Below are positions 47,098-59,491 of a stretch of DNA of 64,000 bases, one piece after another; position 1 is the first letter of the stretch, and each line of letters begins with the position of its first letter. The notes below the pieces were generated by a model. That model did no database searches. It had not been told where the DNA came from and saw nothing but the letters and a program-made list of their open reading frames with translations. The translations under genes and the position numbers were made by a program. The DNA lies in the NCBI GenBank assembly GCA_022702705.1, contig JAKZJZ010000086.1, positions 30,137-94,136 on the forward strand, written 5' to 3'. The stretch comes from Papilionanthe hookeriana x Papilionanthe teres (Eukaryota > Streptophyta > Magnoliopsida > Asparagales > Orchidaceae).

Positions 47098-48762
47098 AAA
47101 TCTCTCTTTCACCACCCCTTCTCTGTCTCTCTCTCTGTCTCTCTCTCTCGTGCTCTCTCTCTCTCTCACAATTCTCCTTATTTCTTTGGCTCTCACTCAC
47201 TATCTCTTACTCAATCTTCCTTCAGTCTCTCTTCTCTCACTATTTCCTTTTCACTCTTTATCAATTCTTCTCTTTTGCTCTCTCTTTAAGCCATCTTAGA
47301 CCTTCCCTCTATCTCATCCCCGTCTCTCTCACTCTCATTTCTTCTTTCTTTATAGATCACTTTCATTCTCCTACTCTCATTCTCTTTATCACTCTCTCTC
47401 TCCCTCTGTCTTTCTCACTCCCTCATTCTTGCCCTCTCAATGTCATTCTTATGTAGCTCACCCTTCTCTCTCCATCTCATACACTCTCTCACTTTATTTC
47501 TCTCAATCTCTCTTCCTCTCACCCTCTTAAACTTCATTTCTTGATCTCTTTCTCGCTCTCTCATACCATCTTACCCTTTCTCTTGCACTCCATCCTCTCT
47601 CCACATTGTTGCATCTTTCTCTCTTTTCCCTCTATTCCCATCTCTATTATATTCTCTCCCTCAGTCTATCCCCCTCACTCTATCTCCCTCTATTATATTT
47701 TTCTATCTTATGCTCTCTTTTGCTCTCTTCATTGTCACTCTCTCTTCTCTCTTTCATCTCATCTTTCTCACCCTCTATCCCCAACTCTCACTCTCCAACT
47801 CTATTACTTCCTTCCCTCCCAATATCTCTTTTTCTCTCTTATTCCCCTCCCTCCGTTCCTCCCTTACTTCCTCGCTCCCTCTGTCTCCTTCTCCCTCTCT
47901 ATCTCCCTCTCTACATCCATCTCTCTCTCACCATTTGTCTATTCTCCCTATCTATTTACCTCTCACTCACTCTCTTCTCAATCTTCACTTGGTCTCTTTT
48001 CTCACTCTATCACGTTCCCTCTACTGCTCTCATTTTATCCATCTCACTCTCTCCCTCTCTCTCTTTCTCACTACTTCCTTCCCTCTCCCTCCCTCTATCT
48101 CATCCCCATACTTTTCCCCACATTTCATCTTTCAATCTCAATCACTTTAGCTCCCTTTCTTGATCTATATCGCTCTTTCTTCACTGGCTCTCTAATTTCT
48201 TCTCACTATATTAATTTTTTTTACTTAGTCCACTTTTCTATACTTCTCCTCTCCCTCTCTATTGCTTCCAATCCTCTCACAATCTCTTACTCTATCTTCC
48301 CTCCCTTCATCCCTTCACATCTCCCACTTTGTCTCCCTCTCCCTCCCCCTCTATCTCTTGCTCTCTCTTTCTCTCTGCCATTCTTCCAATTTCCCTATCT
48401 CTTTACCTCTCAGTCACTCTTTCTTACTCTTCCCTCAACCCCCTCTTCTCTCTCTATTTCCTTTTCATACTCTATTACTTTCTCTCTACTGTTCTCACTT
48501 TAATCCATCTCACTCCCTCCCTCTATATTTCTTTCCCACACACTCCATACCTCTCTCTCTCTCCCGCCCTCTATTCCATCTCTCTTTACCTCTCTCTTTT
48601 GACACTTTTTATCCCTCACTACCTCTCTTTCTCTCTCCAGCCCACTTTTACTCCCTACATCCCTCTCTTTCTCCACTCTCCTTATCTCTTTCACTCTCTT
48701 GATCCCTGTCTCGTTTGCTCACTCTCTCCCTCTCATGCGCTCTCTCTTCCCTCACTCTTTCT

Positions 48763-48990
48763 TTATCTCTCTGACACTCTCTCCCTTTCTCACTACCTCT
48801 TCTCCCTCTCTTCCATTTCGCTCACTCTTACTTCTCCCACTCTATTTCTTGCTCCATGTTACTCTCCCTCACTCTTACTTTATCTCTCTGACACTCTCTC
48901 CCTTTCTCGCTTCCCCCTCTCTCTCTCTTCCATTTCAAAATCACTCTTACTCCTCCCACTCTATTTCTTGCTCCATGTTACTCTCTCTCT
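48763..48990. repeat. Two-copy tandem repeat, 119-bp period
   Basis: TCTATTTCTTGCTCCATGTT occurs at 48,841 and 48,960. CTCTGACACTCTCTCCCTTT precedes each copy. Confidence 0.85.
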
Positions 48991-49096
48991 CACTTACTCT
49001 CTATTTTGTTGCGCTCTCTTCTCTCTCCTTTCAATGTTTATTCCCTTCTCTCCCCCACTCCATTGCTTCCTTGCCTCCCTTCCTCTCTTCCTCTCT

Positions 49097-49098
<2 letters not shown>

Positions 49099-49157
<59 letters not shown>
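49099..49157. repeat. Pure (CT)n tract, 59 bp
   Basis: The longest uninterrupted CT dinucleotide run in the window, inside the 47.1-52.9 kb CT-rich block and followed by a short (CA)n. Confidence 0.95.
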
Positions 49158-49159
<2 letters not shown>

Positions 49160-50458
49160 ACACACACACTCCCCCTCTCTCCCTTTTAGTCACTCTCTCT
49201 TCAACCGCCTCTCTTTTAATGTCATGTTCTACTACCTCTTTCCCTTCTGCTCACTCTCTTTCTTTATCTTCTCTCACTCACTCTTCTTTCATACTCCATA
49301 TACCTCTCTCACTTCCACTCTCTTTAATCTCTAACACCCCTTATCTCTATCTCTCTTTCTCACTCTCTCTCTCAATCTTTTCTCTCTTGCTCTCTCTCTA
49401 GCACACACACTCTCTTGCTCTCCCTTTTAGCACTCTCCCTAATCTCTTTACTTAATTTTTCTCTCTTACCAACTCTCACTCTTTGTCTCATTCATTACTT
49501 TAATCTCTCTCTCTCTCTCTCTCTTGACCTCTCACCATCCCTCTCTCTGCTTATCTCCCTCTACATCTTACTCTTTCTACCTCTTACTCCTATATTTTCC
49601 TCGATCTTAATTGAGTCCTTCTCTCTCTCTCTCCCCTCCCACTCTCTCTTCAACCACTCTCACTCCCTCTCTTTATCTCTCTCTTTCTAATTCACACATT
49701 GTCTTGCTCTTTGTCTCTCTCTCACCCTCTATTTCATCTCTATTTATCGCTTGCTTACTCTATCTTTATTTATCTCTTTCTATATCATCAATCACTCTTT
49801 CTTCCCTCTCTTTACTCACTCTTTCTGCACCTCCTTCCCTCACCCTCATTCTCACTACCCTTCCTTTCCTTTCATTCTCAATTGCTCTTTAATTTCTCTC
49901 TCCTTCCCACCCCTCATCTCCTTCTCACTATTTCTCATTTTACCTCGCACTTCTTTCTCCCCTCTAAGTCCCTCCCTCTTTTCTTTTTCACTCACTTCTC
50001 TTTATCCTCTCTGTCTCCTTTATGACTCACTCATCCGCTCCCTCTACATCCATCTCGTTCTCTCATTCCCTCTCTCTCATGTTCTCTTCTCTCACTCTCA
50101 CTCTCCCTTTCTCTATCTTTTTAATTTAACTCTCACTCCAACTTGCTTTCTCCTCTCTTTCTCTCTTTTTCACTTTTTTTTTCTCGCTCTCACTTACTCT
50201 CTCACCCCACCGTCCTCTCTCTCTCTCACTCTCTCACTCTCTTGCTCTCTCTCTCACTCTCTCACTCTCTTTCTCTTTCTCTCTTTCACACACTCTCTCC
50301 CCCTCATTATTTTGCTTTCCCTCCCTCTCCCTGACTCTTGCTCTATCTTCCCTCACTCGCTCTTCTCTCTTTTTGTCTCTCACTCTTCCTTTCATACACA
50401 CACTCTCTCTCTTAAATTTAGCTCAATTCATGTCTGTCTCCCTCGCTCTCGTTCTCCC

Positions 50459-50545
50459 TCTTACACTCCATTCTATATCTTTTTTTATTGTCTCCCTCTA
50501 CATCTTACTCTCTCTTACACTCCATTCTATATCTTTTTTAATTCT
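50459..50545. repeat. Two-copy direct repeat, 54-bp period
   Basis: TTACACTCCATTCTATATCT is at 50,461 and 50,515, each time followed by a T-run. Confidence 0.85.
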
Positions 50546-52942
50546 TTCCTTGCTCTTTCTCTTCATCTATCCCTCACCTCTTTTCACTTTTGCCTCCTTT
50601 GTCTCCCTCTCTCTCTCTCTCTCAATCCTTCCATCTTCTCACTCTCTTCCCTCTCCTCTCACATTATTTCTCACTTTATATCACATTTCTCTTTCCCTCA
50701 TCTCTCTCTACCTCCCTCTCTCTTGCTCCCTCTCCCTTAATCTCTCTCTTGCTTTCGCTTGTTCCTTCTCTCACTCTCTCTCATGTTCTCAACCTATCTC
50801 TCTCACACATTCCCTATTTCATTCTTTAATCTTCTATATTTTTCTCTCAAGCACTTTCTCTTCTTCACTCTCTTGCTCTCTTCTTAACTCTCTCTAACTC
50901 CCTCCCTTATCTTCCTCTCTCTGTTTCTACATCTCCTTATCCTAATCTCACTTTCCCTCTCTCTCTTGCTCTGTATTTCTCTCTCCCTCTCTTTCTTTCT
51001 CCATCGTTATCTCTTTTTCTCTCTTTATTTCACTTTAATTGTTCTCCCCTCTCTTTCCCTCTTCTCTGACTCTTTCTCTCTCTCTCTCTCTCATCTCACT
51101 CTCTTGCCCATTCCAATTCTCTTTCTTACCTCTCTTAATTTGCTCTCATTTTTCTCAATCTCCTTCTATTAAGCTCTCTCTATCGAAGTTCTCTCTTCCT
51201 TTCTTTCCCACTCTCTCTCTCTCAAGCACTTTCTATTTCCCCTCACCATCCCTCCCTCCTTCCCTCTTTCTTCCTCCTCCTCTCTTTCCCCCCCCCTCTA
51301 TGTCTCTCTAACTATCTCTTTCTCATGGTTGTTCACCCTCTCCCACTAAACCCTCTTCCTAGCTCTCTCCATCACTCCCTTATTCTCTCCCTCACTTCTC
51401 TCACACTCTCTCTCTTTTTCCTTTCCTCCTATTTCTATCTCCTCCCTCCCTCCCACCCACCTATCTCTCTTCTCAACTCTTCTCTTCTCTCCTTCACACT
51501 CTCTCCCTCTCTTTGTTGCTTTCATGCTCCATCTCACTTACTATCTTTTTTTACTCTTTCTCTCTCTCTCATTCTTTCTTATGTCACTCACACTTTCTCG
51601 ACCTCCCTCCCCCTCCCTCCCTTCCTCCCTTCCTCTTCCCATCTCTCTCACACTCTCCCTCTCTCTCCCATCTCTCTAGTTCCTTCTCTCACTCTCTCTC
51701 ATTCTCTCTTGCTCTATTCTCATGCTATATCTTCTCTTGCTATCTCTGTAAAGCCTTCTAACTATTTTCTATCTCTTTGCTCACCCACTCCCTTTATCTC
51801 TTTTTATCTCTCTGTTCTTAATATATCTTAGTTCTTTTCTGCATTTCTCTTTATTCGTTTTCTCTCCTTTAGTCCTTCACTACCTCTGTCCCCATCTATT
51901 ACTTCTCCTCCCTGTCTCTCTTCCTCCTTTCTTCCCTCTCTCTTAGTTTCTTTATTGCTCTGTCTTTCTTCCTCCCTCTCTTTCTCCTCAATTTCACTCA
52001 CTCTTACTACTCTCTCTCTTTCTCTATCTCTCTTTTTCGCTCATACTATCTCTTCTATTGCTTCTCACTCTTTCCTCATACACACTCTCTCTCGCATTCA
52101 TCCTTCCCCCTTCCTTCTCAATTACTCACCCTCCCTTCATCCACTCCATCTCCCTCTCTCACTTGCTCACTCTATCTCTCCCTACCTCTCTGTCTCTCTC
52201 ACTCATTCTCTTATTTTCTCTCCCTTTTTTCCTCTAGCTTACTCTCTCTTTCTCTATCTTCCTTCACACTGTATTCTCTCTCCATTTCTCTCTCAATCTC
52301 TCTTTTTGACGCGTTCCCTCTGTCTTCAATCACTCTCACTTCCTAAAAAATTTTCCCTATTTATTCACTATCATTCTTGCTCTCTCTTGTCTCTTCCATT
52401 ACTGTCACTCACACACACTCACCTCTCCTTTCTCTTATTCCCTCTCTCTCTCTTTCTCTTTGAGTCCCTCTCTCACTCTTTATCTCTCAGTCCATCTCTT
52501 CATCTCTATATCACTCTCACTCTTAACATGTCCCTGTATCTTTCTCATTTCTTATTCTTTCTCTCTCTCCTAATTTATCTTTTATTTTCTCTCTTCACTG
52601 TCATTCCTTTCCCTTCCTCTCCATATATCCCCAAATTTTTCTCTCCCTCTTTCTCTCTCTCACCCCTCTCACTTTCACACACTCTCGCACTTTCTTCCTC
52701 CTCTTCATTCACCTCGCTCTTTCTCTCTCGATCTCTCTCAGTCATTCCCTTGCTCTCCTTCCCTCTGAACCTCTCCCTGGCCCTCTCTCCGAGAGATTCA
52801 CTTCTCTTAACTTAATCACACATTTCCTACCCACCCTCCCATCTCTCTCTTTACCTCTCATTCATTCTCTTCTCCTTCTTTTTCTCACTCTCTCTTTCTC
52901 TCCATTTTTCACTCTTTCTCGCTGCCTTTCTCGCTCTCCTTC

Positions 52943-54385
52943 ACCCTCTCTTTGAGAGAAGAGAGTGAATGAAAGAGGGGGGATGGAAAGAAGAGAGAGA
53001 GTGGGGAATAGAGTGAGCGAAAAGTAAGAGGAAAGAGAGAGTAGAGAACAACAAAGGAGAGTATAGAAAAGAGTATAATATAGAAAATGAGAATAGAGAG
53101 TGAGAAAGTTAGAGAGTGAGAGAAAATAATAGATAATGGGATAGAGAGAGAAGAGAGGAAAATGGAGTGAGGGAGAGAGGAAGAACAAGATGAGATAGAA
53201 AGAACAAGATGTTAAGAGAGAGTGAGATAGAGAGCTAGAAATTGAGCTAAGGAGGTGAGATGGAGAGTGATTGAGAGAGAGTGACAGAGTGTATGAATGT
53301 GTGAGGTGAAGAGATAATAGAGAGCTACATAAGGGTGACCAAGACTGGGCAAGTTTGAGGGAGTGGGAATGATAGAGGGAGAGAGTGAGACCGACAAAGA
53401 GAACAAGAGTGAGAGATTCAAAGAGATCTAGAGAGAACTAGGAAAGGAAAATGAAAGAGAGAAAATAATATAAGAGAGGGAAGGAGAGTGAGGGGACAAG
53501 AGAGAAAAATATATTAACAGAGTGGGAAGGGTGAGAGAGTATAGAGATTGAGAGTGTGAGAATAAAAGAGAGAGTGATGGAGTTTGTGAGGGAGCAAGAA
53601 AGATATAAAGATAGGGCGGGAGAGAGTGAGGAAAAAAAGAGATGGAGAGGGAGATAGGGAGGTAGAGGGAGAGTGAGTGTGGAAGAGTCGAAGATAGAGT
53701 GAGTGGGAGAGAGGGGAGGGAGGGTCGGAGGAGGGAGGAAAAGAAGCAAAGGAGGAGAGAGAGTGTGTGTAGAAGATGGAGAGAGTAATAGAGTGAGAGG
53801 AGAGAGATCGGAGAAGGGAGTAAGATAAAGAGAGAAAACAAAGAGTGGGTAAGAGAGAGGGTGACTAAAAGAGAGTGAAATTGAAGAAAGAGAGGGAGAG
53901 ACGAGTGAAAATGAGAGAGAAATAGAGATAGAAGAGAGAGTGAAGGAATATAGAGCAAGAGATATGGGGCAAAAGAGAACAAGAAAGGGAGCAGAAGAAG
54001 GAGAAATAGATAGAGAGTGAGAGATATGAATATAGAGGGAGGGAAGAGGGAGGAAGAGAGATATTGAGAGAGAAATGTGAGAGAAAGTGAGAAATAATGA
54101 GAGAGATATGAGAAGCAAAGTGTGAGAAGAGATAAGAATTGAAAGAGAGAGGGAGAGAGGGAAGGAGGGAGGGAGCGAGAAAGGGGTATTGAAGGAGAAA
54201 AATAATTGAGTAATGAGAGAGAAGAGCGAGTGATAGAAGAGAGATTGATTGAGCAACAATGCAATAATAAAGGTGGAATAGAGAGAGAGAGTGAGAGGGA
54301 GAGGAAGGGAGAGTGTGAGAGTTTGTGAGTGAGAGAATTGTGAGTGGAGAGAGATGTGGGTGATAGAGGGAGAGAAAGTGTAAGA

Positions 54386-54427
<42 letters not shown>

Positions 54428-55060
54428 GGGAAGAGAGAGATTGATGGAGGGAGAGTAAGAGAGAGCATGATAAGAAGCTAGAGTGAGAGAAAGTATCAAA
54501 ATAGATGGTAGAGGGAGAGAACAAGAGAGAGAGGGAGAGGAGAGGAAGGAAGTGAAAGAGGAAGTGAGAGTGAGAAATATATAGGGAGAGAGAAGGAGAA
54601 TGAGGAAGTTAGAGAAAGAGAGAGTGGGCAAGAGAGAGAGAGAGAGATGGACAGAGAGGACCAGAAAGGGAAAGTGGGAGAGAGTGTGAAAGAGTGTTGA
54701 AGGAGGGAAGTAAGAGAAATAGAGAAAAAGTGGGGAGACAGAGGAAGAGAAAGAGTGAGAAAAGTAAGAGAGAAGTTGACAAAGAATAATGAGAGCGATT
54801 GAAAGTGGAAGAAAGATTAGAGAGCATGAAAGAGATAAAGAGAGGAAGCAAGAGTGAGAGTGGAGCTTAAGAGAGAGTGTGAGTGAAGAGATAGTAAGAG
54901 AAAAGGATTAAGAAAAAAATGATTGATTGAGCAAGAGAGAAAGAGTTGGGGAGGGAAAGTTATAGACAGAAATGGAGAGAGAAAGAGAGAGAGGTGAGTG
55001 AGTGAGTAATAGTGAGAGAGGAATTAATGAGACTGAGGGAGCGAGGAATGGAGAGAGCGA
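52943..55060. repeat. Family B copy 4 (partial, expanded), purine strand on top
   Basis: GA-rich. Gagctacataaggg near 53,325 and the gcgattgaaagtggaag region near 54,793 correspond to 42,866 and 43,800. The spacing is 1,470 bp here against 930 bp there, so about 0.54 kb of extra sequence lies between them. That extra sequence includes the (AT)n run at 54,388. The copy continues to the gggagcgagg word near 55,045 and then joins a full family B copy. Confidence 0.65.
54388..54424. repeat. (AT)n dinucleotide microsatellite
   Basis: 37 bp of uninterrupted alternating AT inside a GA-rich block. It is the only sizeable AT dinucleotide tract in the array and lies in the stretch that family B copies 1-3 lack. 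Confidence 0.95.
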
Positions 55061-55457
55061 CTGAATAGGAGAGAGAGTGAGGGAAGAGAGGAAAAGAGAG
55101 AGGAAGCTACGGAGAGAAAAGAGAATAAAATAAGGAGGGAATGAGGGAAAGATGGAGGAAAGGAGAAAAGTAATAAACAATGATAAAGAAGAACAGCTAG
55201 AGAGAGAGAATGAGAGGAATGGAAAGTGTGATAGAGAGATGGATTTATGAAGATAGAGAATGTGTAAAAAGAGAGAAAATAGAGCAATAGTGAGGTAGAT
55301 GGAGAGAGAGAAACATAAGAGAAGTGAGAGACAATGAAAAAAGGGAGAGAGTGAGAAATAGAGAGGTGGAGGGCAAGAGTATGGAAGAGACAGAGAAAGG
55401 GGGCTAGAAGGAGAAAGATTGATGAGAAGGAATGAGAGGGGGAGAGAGTCGGAAAAA

Positions 55458-55460
<3 letters not shown>

Positions 55461-55490
<30 letters not shown>
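55461..55490. repeat. Pure (GA)n tract, about 30 bp
   Basis: Uninterrupted GA run next to the AAAAATTTAAGAG word of family B copy 3. Copy 2 has only a short run at the same place (about 40,578). Confidence 0.9.
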
Positions 55491-55493
<3 letters not shown>

Positions 55494-56433
55494 GAAGTGA
55501 GAGAGGAGATGAGCCTAAAAGATTGTGAGCAAGTTTGAGATAGGGAGGTAGAGTGAGAGAATGAATGAGAAGGTGTGAAGAAGAGAGGTAGATGGAGAGG
55601 GAAGGAGGGAGAGAGATTGAGATAGAGAGAGTGTGAGAGAGGGTAGTGGAGGGAGAGAATGAGAGAGAAAGGATGAGAGCGAGTAAAAGAAGGGAGAGGG
55701 AGAGTTGGAAGAAATAAAGAAAAGTGAAAGTTAGAGAAGAGAGAGGGAATGAGAGAGAGATACAGAAAATGAGACAGATTGGGAGGTAGTGAAGGAGTGA
55801 TTGCAAGAGGAGATAGAGGAGAGTTATAGGTAGAGGTAAAATGAGTGAGAAGGAGGTATTGAAAGATGGAGGGATCAAGGAGGAAAGAGAGTTATTTGAG
55901 AGCAAATTAGAAATAATTAGAAGGGTATGAGGGGAAAGAGCGACATGTAGGAGCAATTAAGAGAGTGTGTGAGGGAGGTAGGGTGAAATAGACTGCAAGA
56001 TAGTGGGAGAGAAAGAGTGAGGAAAGAGAGAGAATGGAGGGAGATTCAAGAAAGGGCAAGAGAGAGAGACAAAAAGGTGAGAAAGAGAGAAGATAAACAA
56101 TGAAGAGAGATGAAATAGAGAGTGAGAGAGAGCAAAAGAGGGAGTGAAGATATGAACTGAAGAGTAAACAAAAGAGAGAGGGAGAGAGGGTAAGGCAGAA
56201 ATACAAAGAGAATAGAGTCTAAGGGAAGGCAAAGCAAAAGATATTATGTGAGAGGTAGAGAGAGGGAGACATAGAGGTAAATATGGAGACAGAGGGAGGG
56301 TAAGAGAGAGATAGAGAGAGACATAATTAATGAAAAGGGAGATTGGGAGAAGAAGAGTGTGAGAGATGATTTGAGAGAAAGAGTGACTAAAGTGCCAAGA
56401 GAGTGATGAAAGAGATTAATAGAGAGTGTGAGT

Positions 56434-56442
<9 letters not shown>

Positions 56443-56474
<32 letters not shown>
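56443..56474. repeat. Pure (GA)n tract, about 32 bp
   Basis: Uninterrupted GA run in family B copy 3, followed by CTAGAGAAAG. Copy 2 has a shorter run at the matching place (about 41,560). Confidence 0.9.
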
Positions 56475-56476
<2 letters not shown>

Positions 56477-58106
56477 AGAGAAAGAAAAGTGATAATGTTT
56501 AAATAAAGAAAAGAGAAAGAGAGGGAGAGAGTGAGAAAGTGAGAGAAAGATGGAGGGATTCAGAGGCGTGGAAGAGAGTGGGAGTGAGAAAAGAAGATCG
56601 TGGGTGTGAGAGAGGAAAAGAGAGTTAATGAAGAGAGATTGGAAGAGAGGGGGAGAGGTGGTATGGAATGAGAATTAGAGGGAGAGAGAGGGGTGTGAAG
56701 TGGAAAACAGAGAGGGAAAGTGGGATGGAGTATGTGAGAAAGAGAAAGAAGAGCTAGATATGGAGACAGAGGGAGGAAACAAAGGAAACAAGAGAGTGGG
56801 AGAGAGAGGGAGAGAAAGATTAAGTGGAGATAGTGAAGAGAGAGCAGTAGAAAGAAGAGTAAGTATGAGAGAGTGAACATGGAGTGAGAAAGAGAGGAAT
56901 GTGGGGTAAGAGTGAGAGTGAAACTACAGAGAGAGGAAGTGGGAGAGAGAAAAGGAGTGAGTGTGAGAGAAAAATAGAGAGAAGAGAGAGTGAGGGAAGA
57001 GAGAGTGAGAGAGTGGGAATGTGTGAGCAAGCGATAGAGAGAGCAAGAGAGAGGGAGATAAAAAGAGTAGGAAAAGAGAGGAATGAAGAGAGTGAAAGAG
57101 GGAGAGAGAATGAGAGAGAGGCAGTGAGGGATAAGGGAGCATCTAAAGATAGAGACAGAGGAGTAAGAGAGAGATAAAAAGAGTGGAATAAAATGTCAAA
57201 TAGAAGAAGATAGTGACGGGATTTAAAGAGAGAGAGGAAATAGTAAAGGAAGAGAGAATGAGATGAGAGACTGCGAGAAGATCGAGTAAAAGTAAGTGAG
57301 TAAGGGGTAAAAAGTGAGGAAAAACAGGACAGTGTTGAGCGAGAGGGAGCAAGAGACAGTGGGAGATGGAGAAGGATAAAGGGAGAGATAGGAAGGGAGG
57401 GAGAGTAGAGAGGGAATGAGAGATGGAGTGATGGAAGCAAGAGAGAGAGTGGGGGATAGAGAAAAAAGTAAGAGAAAAGAGAGAGGAGAGAGCAACAAAG
57501 TATAGTGTAAGAAAGACTATAAGAAAGAAGACAGAATGGAGAGTGAGAAAGAGAGAGAGTGAGAAAAGAAATAGTGAAGGGAGGGAGAAGGGAAAATAAG
57601 ATAGAATAAAATGATAACAGAGAGTGAGATAGAGAGCAAGAAATGGAGCTACAGAGAGTGAGGAGAGAGATTGAGAGAGAGTGAGAGAGTGTATGAGCGT
57701 GTGAGATGGAGAGAGAAGAGTGAGCTACATAAGGGGTTCCTAGAGAGGGTATGAATGAGGGAGTGAGAATGATAGAGGAAGAAAATGAGAGCAATAAAGA
57801 GAAAAATAGTGAGAGAGCGAAAGAGATCTAGAGAGAAATAGGAAACGTGAGTGAGGGAGAGATGAGGATATAAGAAAGGGAAAGAGAGAGAGAGAGGGAC
57901 GAGAGAAAAAAGACATCAAAAGGGTGGGAAGCGAGAGAGAGTGTGATGAGGGAGGAAGTGAAAAGAGAATTAGAGAGTAAGAGAATGAAAGAGAGAGTGA
58001 AAGAGAGATCAAGAAAGATAAATAGATAGAGAAGGATAAATTGAGAACAGGTGTAAGGAGAAGAGCATGAGAGAAAGAAGAGACAGAGGGAGGGAAGGAG
58101 GGAGGG

Positions 58107-58108
<2 letters not shown>

Positions 58109-58162
<54 letters not shown>
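58109..58162. repeat. Pure (GA)n tract, 54 bp
   Basis: The longest uninterrupted GA run, in family B copy 3, at the position where copy 2 (about 43,240-43,285) has a shorter run broken by C residues. Confidence 0.95.
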
Positions 58163-58172
<10 letters not shown>

Positions 58173-59491
58173 AGTGTGGAAGAATGTGTAAAATAATGAG
58201 GGAGTAGAGAGAGGGATTGAAAGGCACAAATGTTGGAGAGAGCGTGTGAGTGAGGGATAAGGAGAGAGAGATTGAGCAAAGAGGGAGATTTTGTGTGAAC
58301 AAGAGAGAGTGAGAGAGAAACATAAGAGAAACTGTTAGAGAGAAGTGAGCAATAAAGTAGAAAGAAAGAGAGAACAAACTATGAGAAAGAAAGAGGAAGG
58401 AAGTGAAGAAGGAAGTAAGAGTGGGAGAGTTATAAAGAGATAAGGAGAATGAGGGAAGTATGAGAAAGTGAGAGTGAGCAACAGAGAGAGGGAGGGAGAA
58501 TAAGAGAACGAGAGAAAATGAGAGAGATATGGAGAGAGACAAAGAGATATGAAGGGATAGTGGGAGAGAGCATCAGAGAGAGAGAGAGAAGAAGGAGGGA
58601 AGTGAGAGAAATAGAGAAAGAGACTGGGGAATTGAGGAAGAGAAAAAGCGAGAAGAGTAAGAGAGAAGTTGATAGAGAATAAAGAGTGAGATTCGAATAG
58701 CGATAGAAAGTGGAAGAGAGAATAGAGAGTGTAAAAAAGATAAAGAGAGGGAGTAGGACTGAGAGTGAAGCTGAAGAGAGAGTGGGTGAAGAGATAGTAA
58801 GAGAAAAAAGTAAGAGAGGGAATCATGATTTAGCAAGAGAGATAGAGAGCTAGTGATGAAGTGAGAGAGAGGGAGAGAAATGTTAATAAAAAGAGAGAGT
58901 ACGAGAAAGAAAGAGAGAGAGAGACTAGTGAGGGAGTAAAAATGAGAGAGAAACTGAAAAGAGTGAGGGAGTGAGGAGAGAGAGTGGGTCAAAGCCAGAG
59001 AGAAATAGAGAAAAAATGGAGAGTGTGGAAAGAGAGGCAAAGAGAGAAAAGAATGGTGAGTGAGGAAACAGAGGTAAAGAGATAGGGAGCTAGAGTGAGA
59101 AGTGAGAGTGAAATAAGGAGGGAGGGAGGGTAATAAACAATGACAGAGAAGTGTGGGGAGAGAGAAGAGAGAAAGAATGTGAGAAAGGGAGAAAGAGTTA
59201 GAGTGATAGATATACGAAGATATAGAGTGAGTAGAGAGAAAAGAGAGCATGAGAGAGCAAAAGAGCGAGAGAGACAAAAATGTAATAGAAAGTGAGAGAC
59301 ATAGTGAGAAAAGGATAGAGTGAGAATGAGTGAGACAGAAGGCAAGAGTAAGGGAGAGAGTGAGAAAGGTGAACATAAAAGGAGAGAGATTGAAGAGAGG
59401 GAGTGAAAGAGGGAGAGAGAGAAAGAAAGATTTAAGAGAGAGATAGGGAGAGAAAGAGAGGAGTGCAAAATATTGTGAGCAAGATTGAGAT

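Larger units (their letters stand above)
47098..52942. repeat. 5.8 kb CT-rich block, probably inverted family B-like
   Basis: This is the longest pyrimidine-rich block. GCCCTCTCAATGTC...TTATGTAGCTCACCCTTC near 47,432-47,465 is a diverged complement of the family B gagctacataaggg region (42,866), so part of it is probably an inverted B copy. I could not follow collinearity further by eye. It holds a 59-bp pure (CT)n run (49,099-49,157), a 119-bp tandem duplication near 48,763-48,990 and a 54-bp duplication near 50,459-50,545. No gene: all open frames are Ser/Leu/Pro-rich. Confidence 0.55.
55061..59491. repeat. Family B copy 3, purine strand on top
   Basis: GA-rich and collinear with 40,151-44,593 along its whole length, with offsets 14,890 at gtaataaacaatga, 14,856 at gagctacataagg and 14,898 at gcaagattgagat. 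The ~40-bp swing reflects small indels, mostly in GA runs. The pure (GA)n run at 58,109-58,162 sits where copy 2 has a shorter interrupted run (about 43,240-43,285). Confidence 0.8.

Noticed and set aside
48763..48990. CRISPR-like repeat array
   Set aside because: Only two tandem copies in low-complexity plant DNA. No regular short repeats with unique spacers occur anywhere in the window.
53438..54631. 397-codon minus-strand open frame with a YIYIYI repeat
   Set aside because: The YI repeat is just the (AT)n microsatellite, and the rest is low-complexity pyrimidine-strand translation. Overlapping frames of 346 and 219 codons exist on the same strand.
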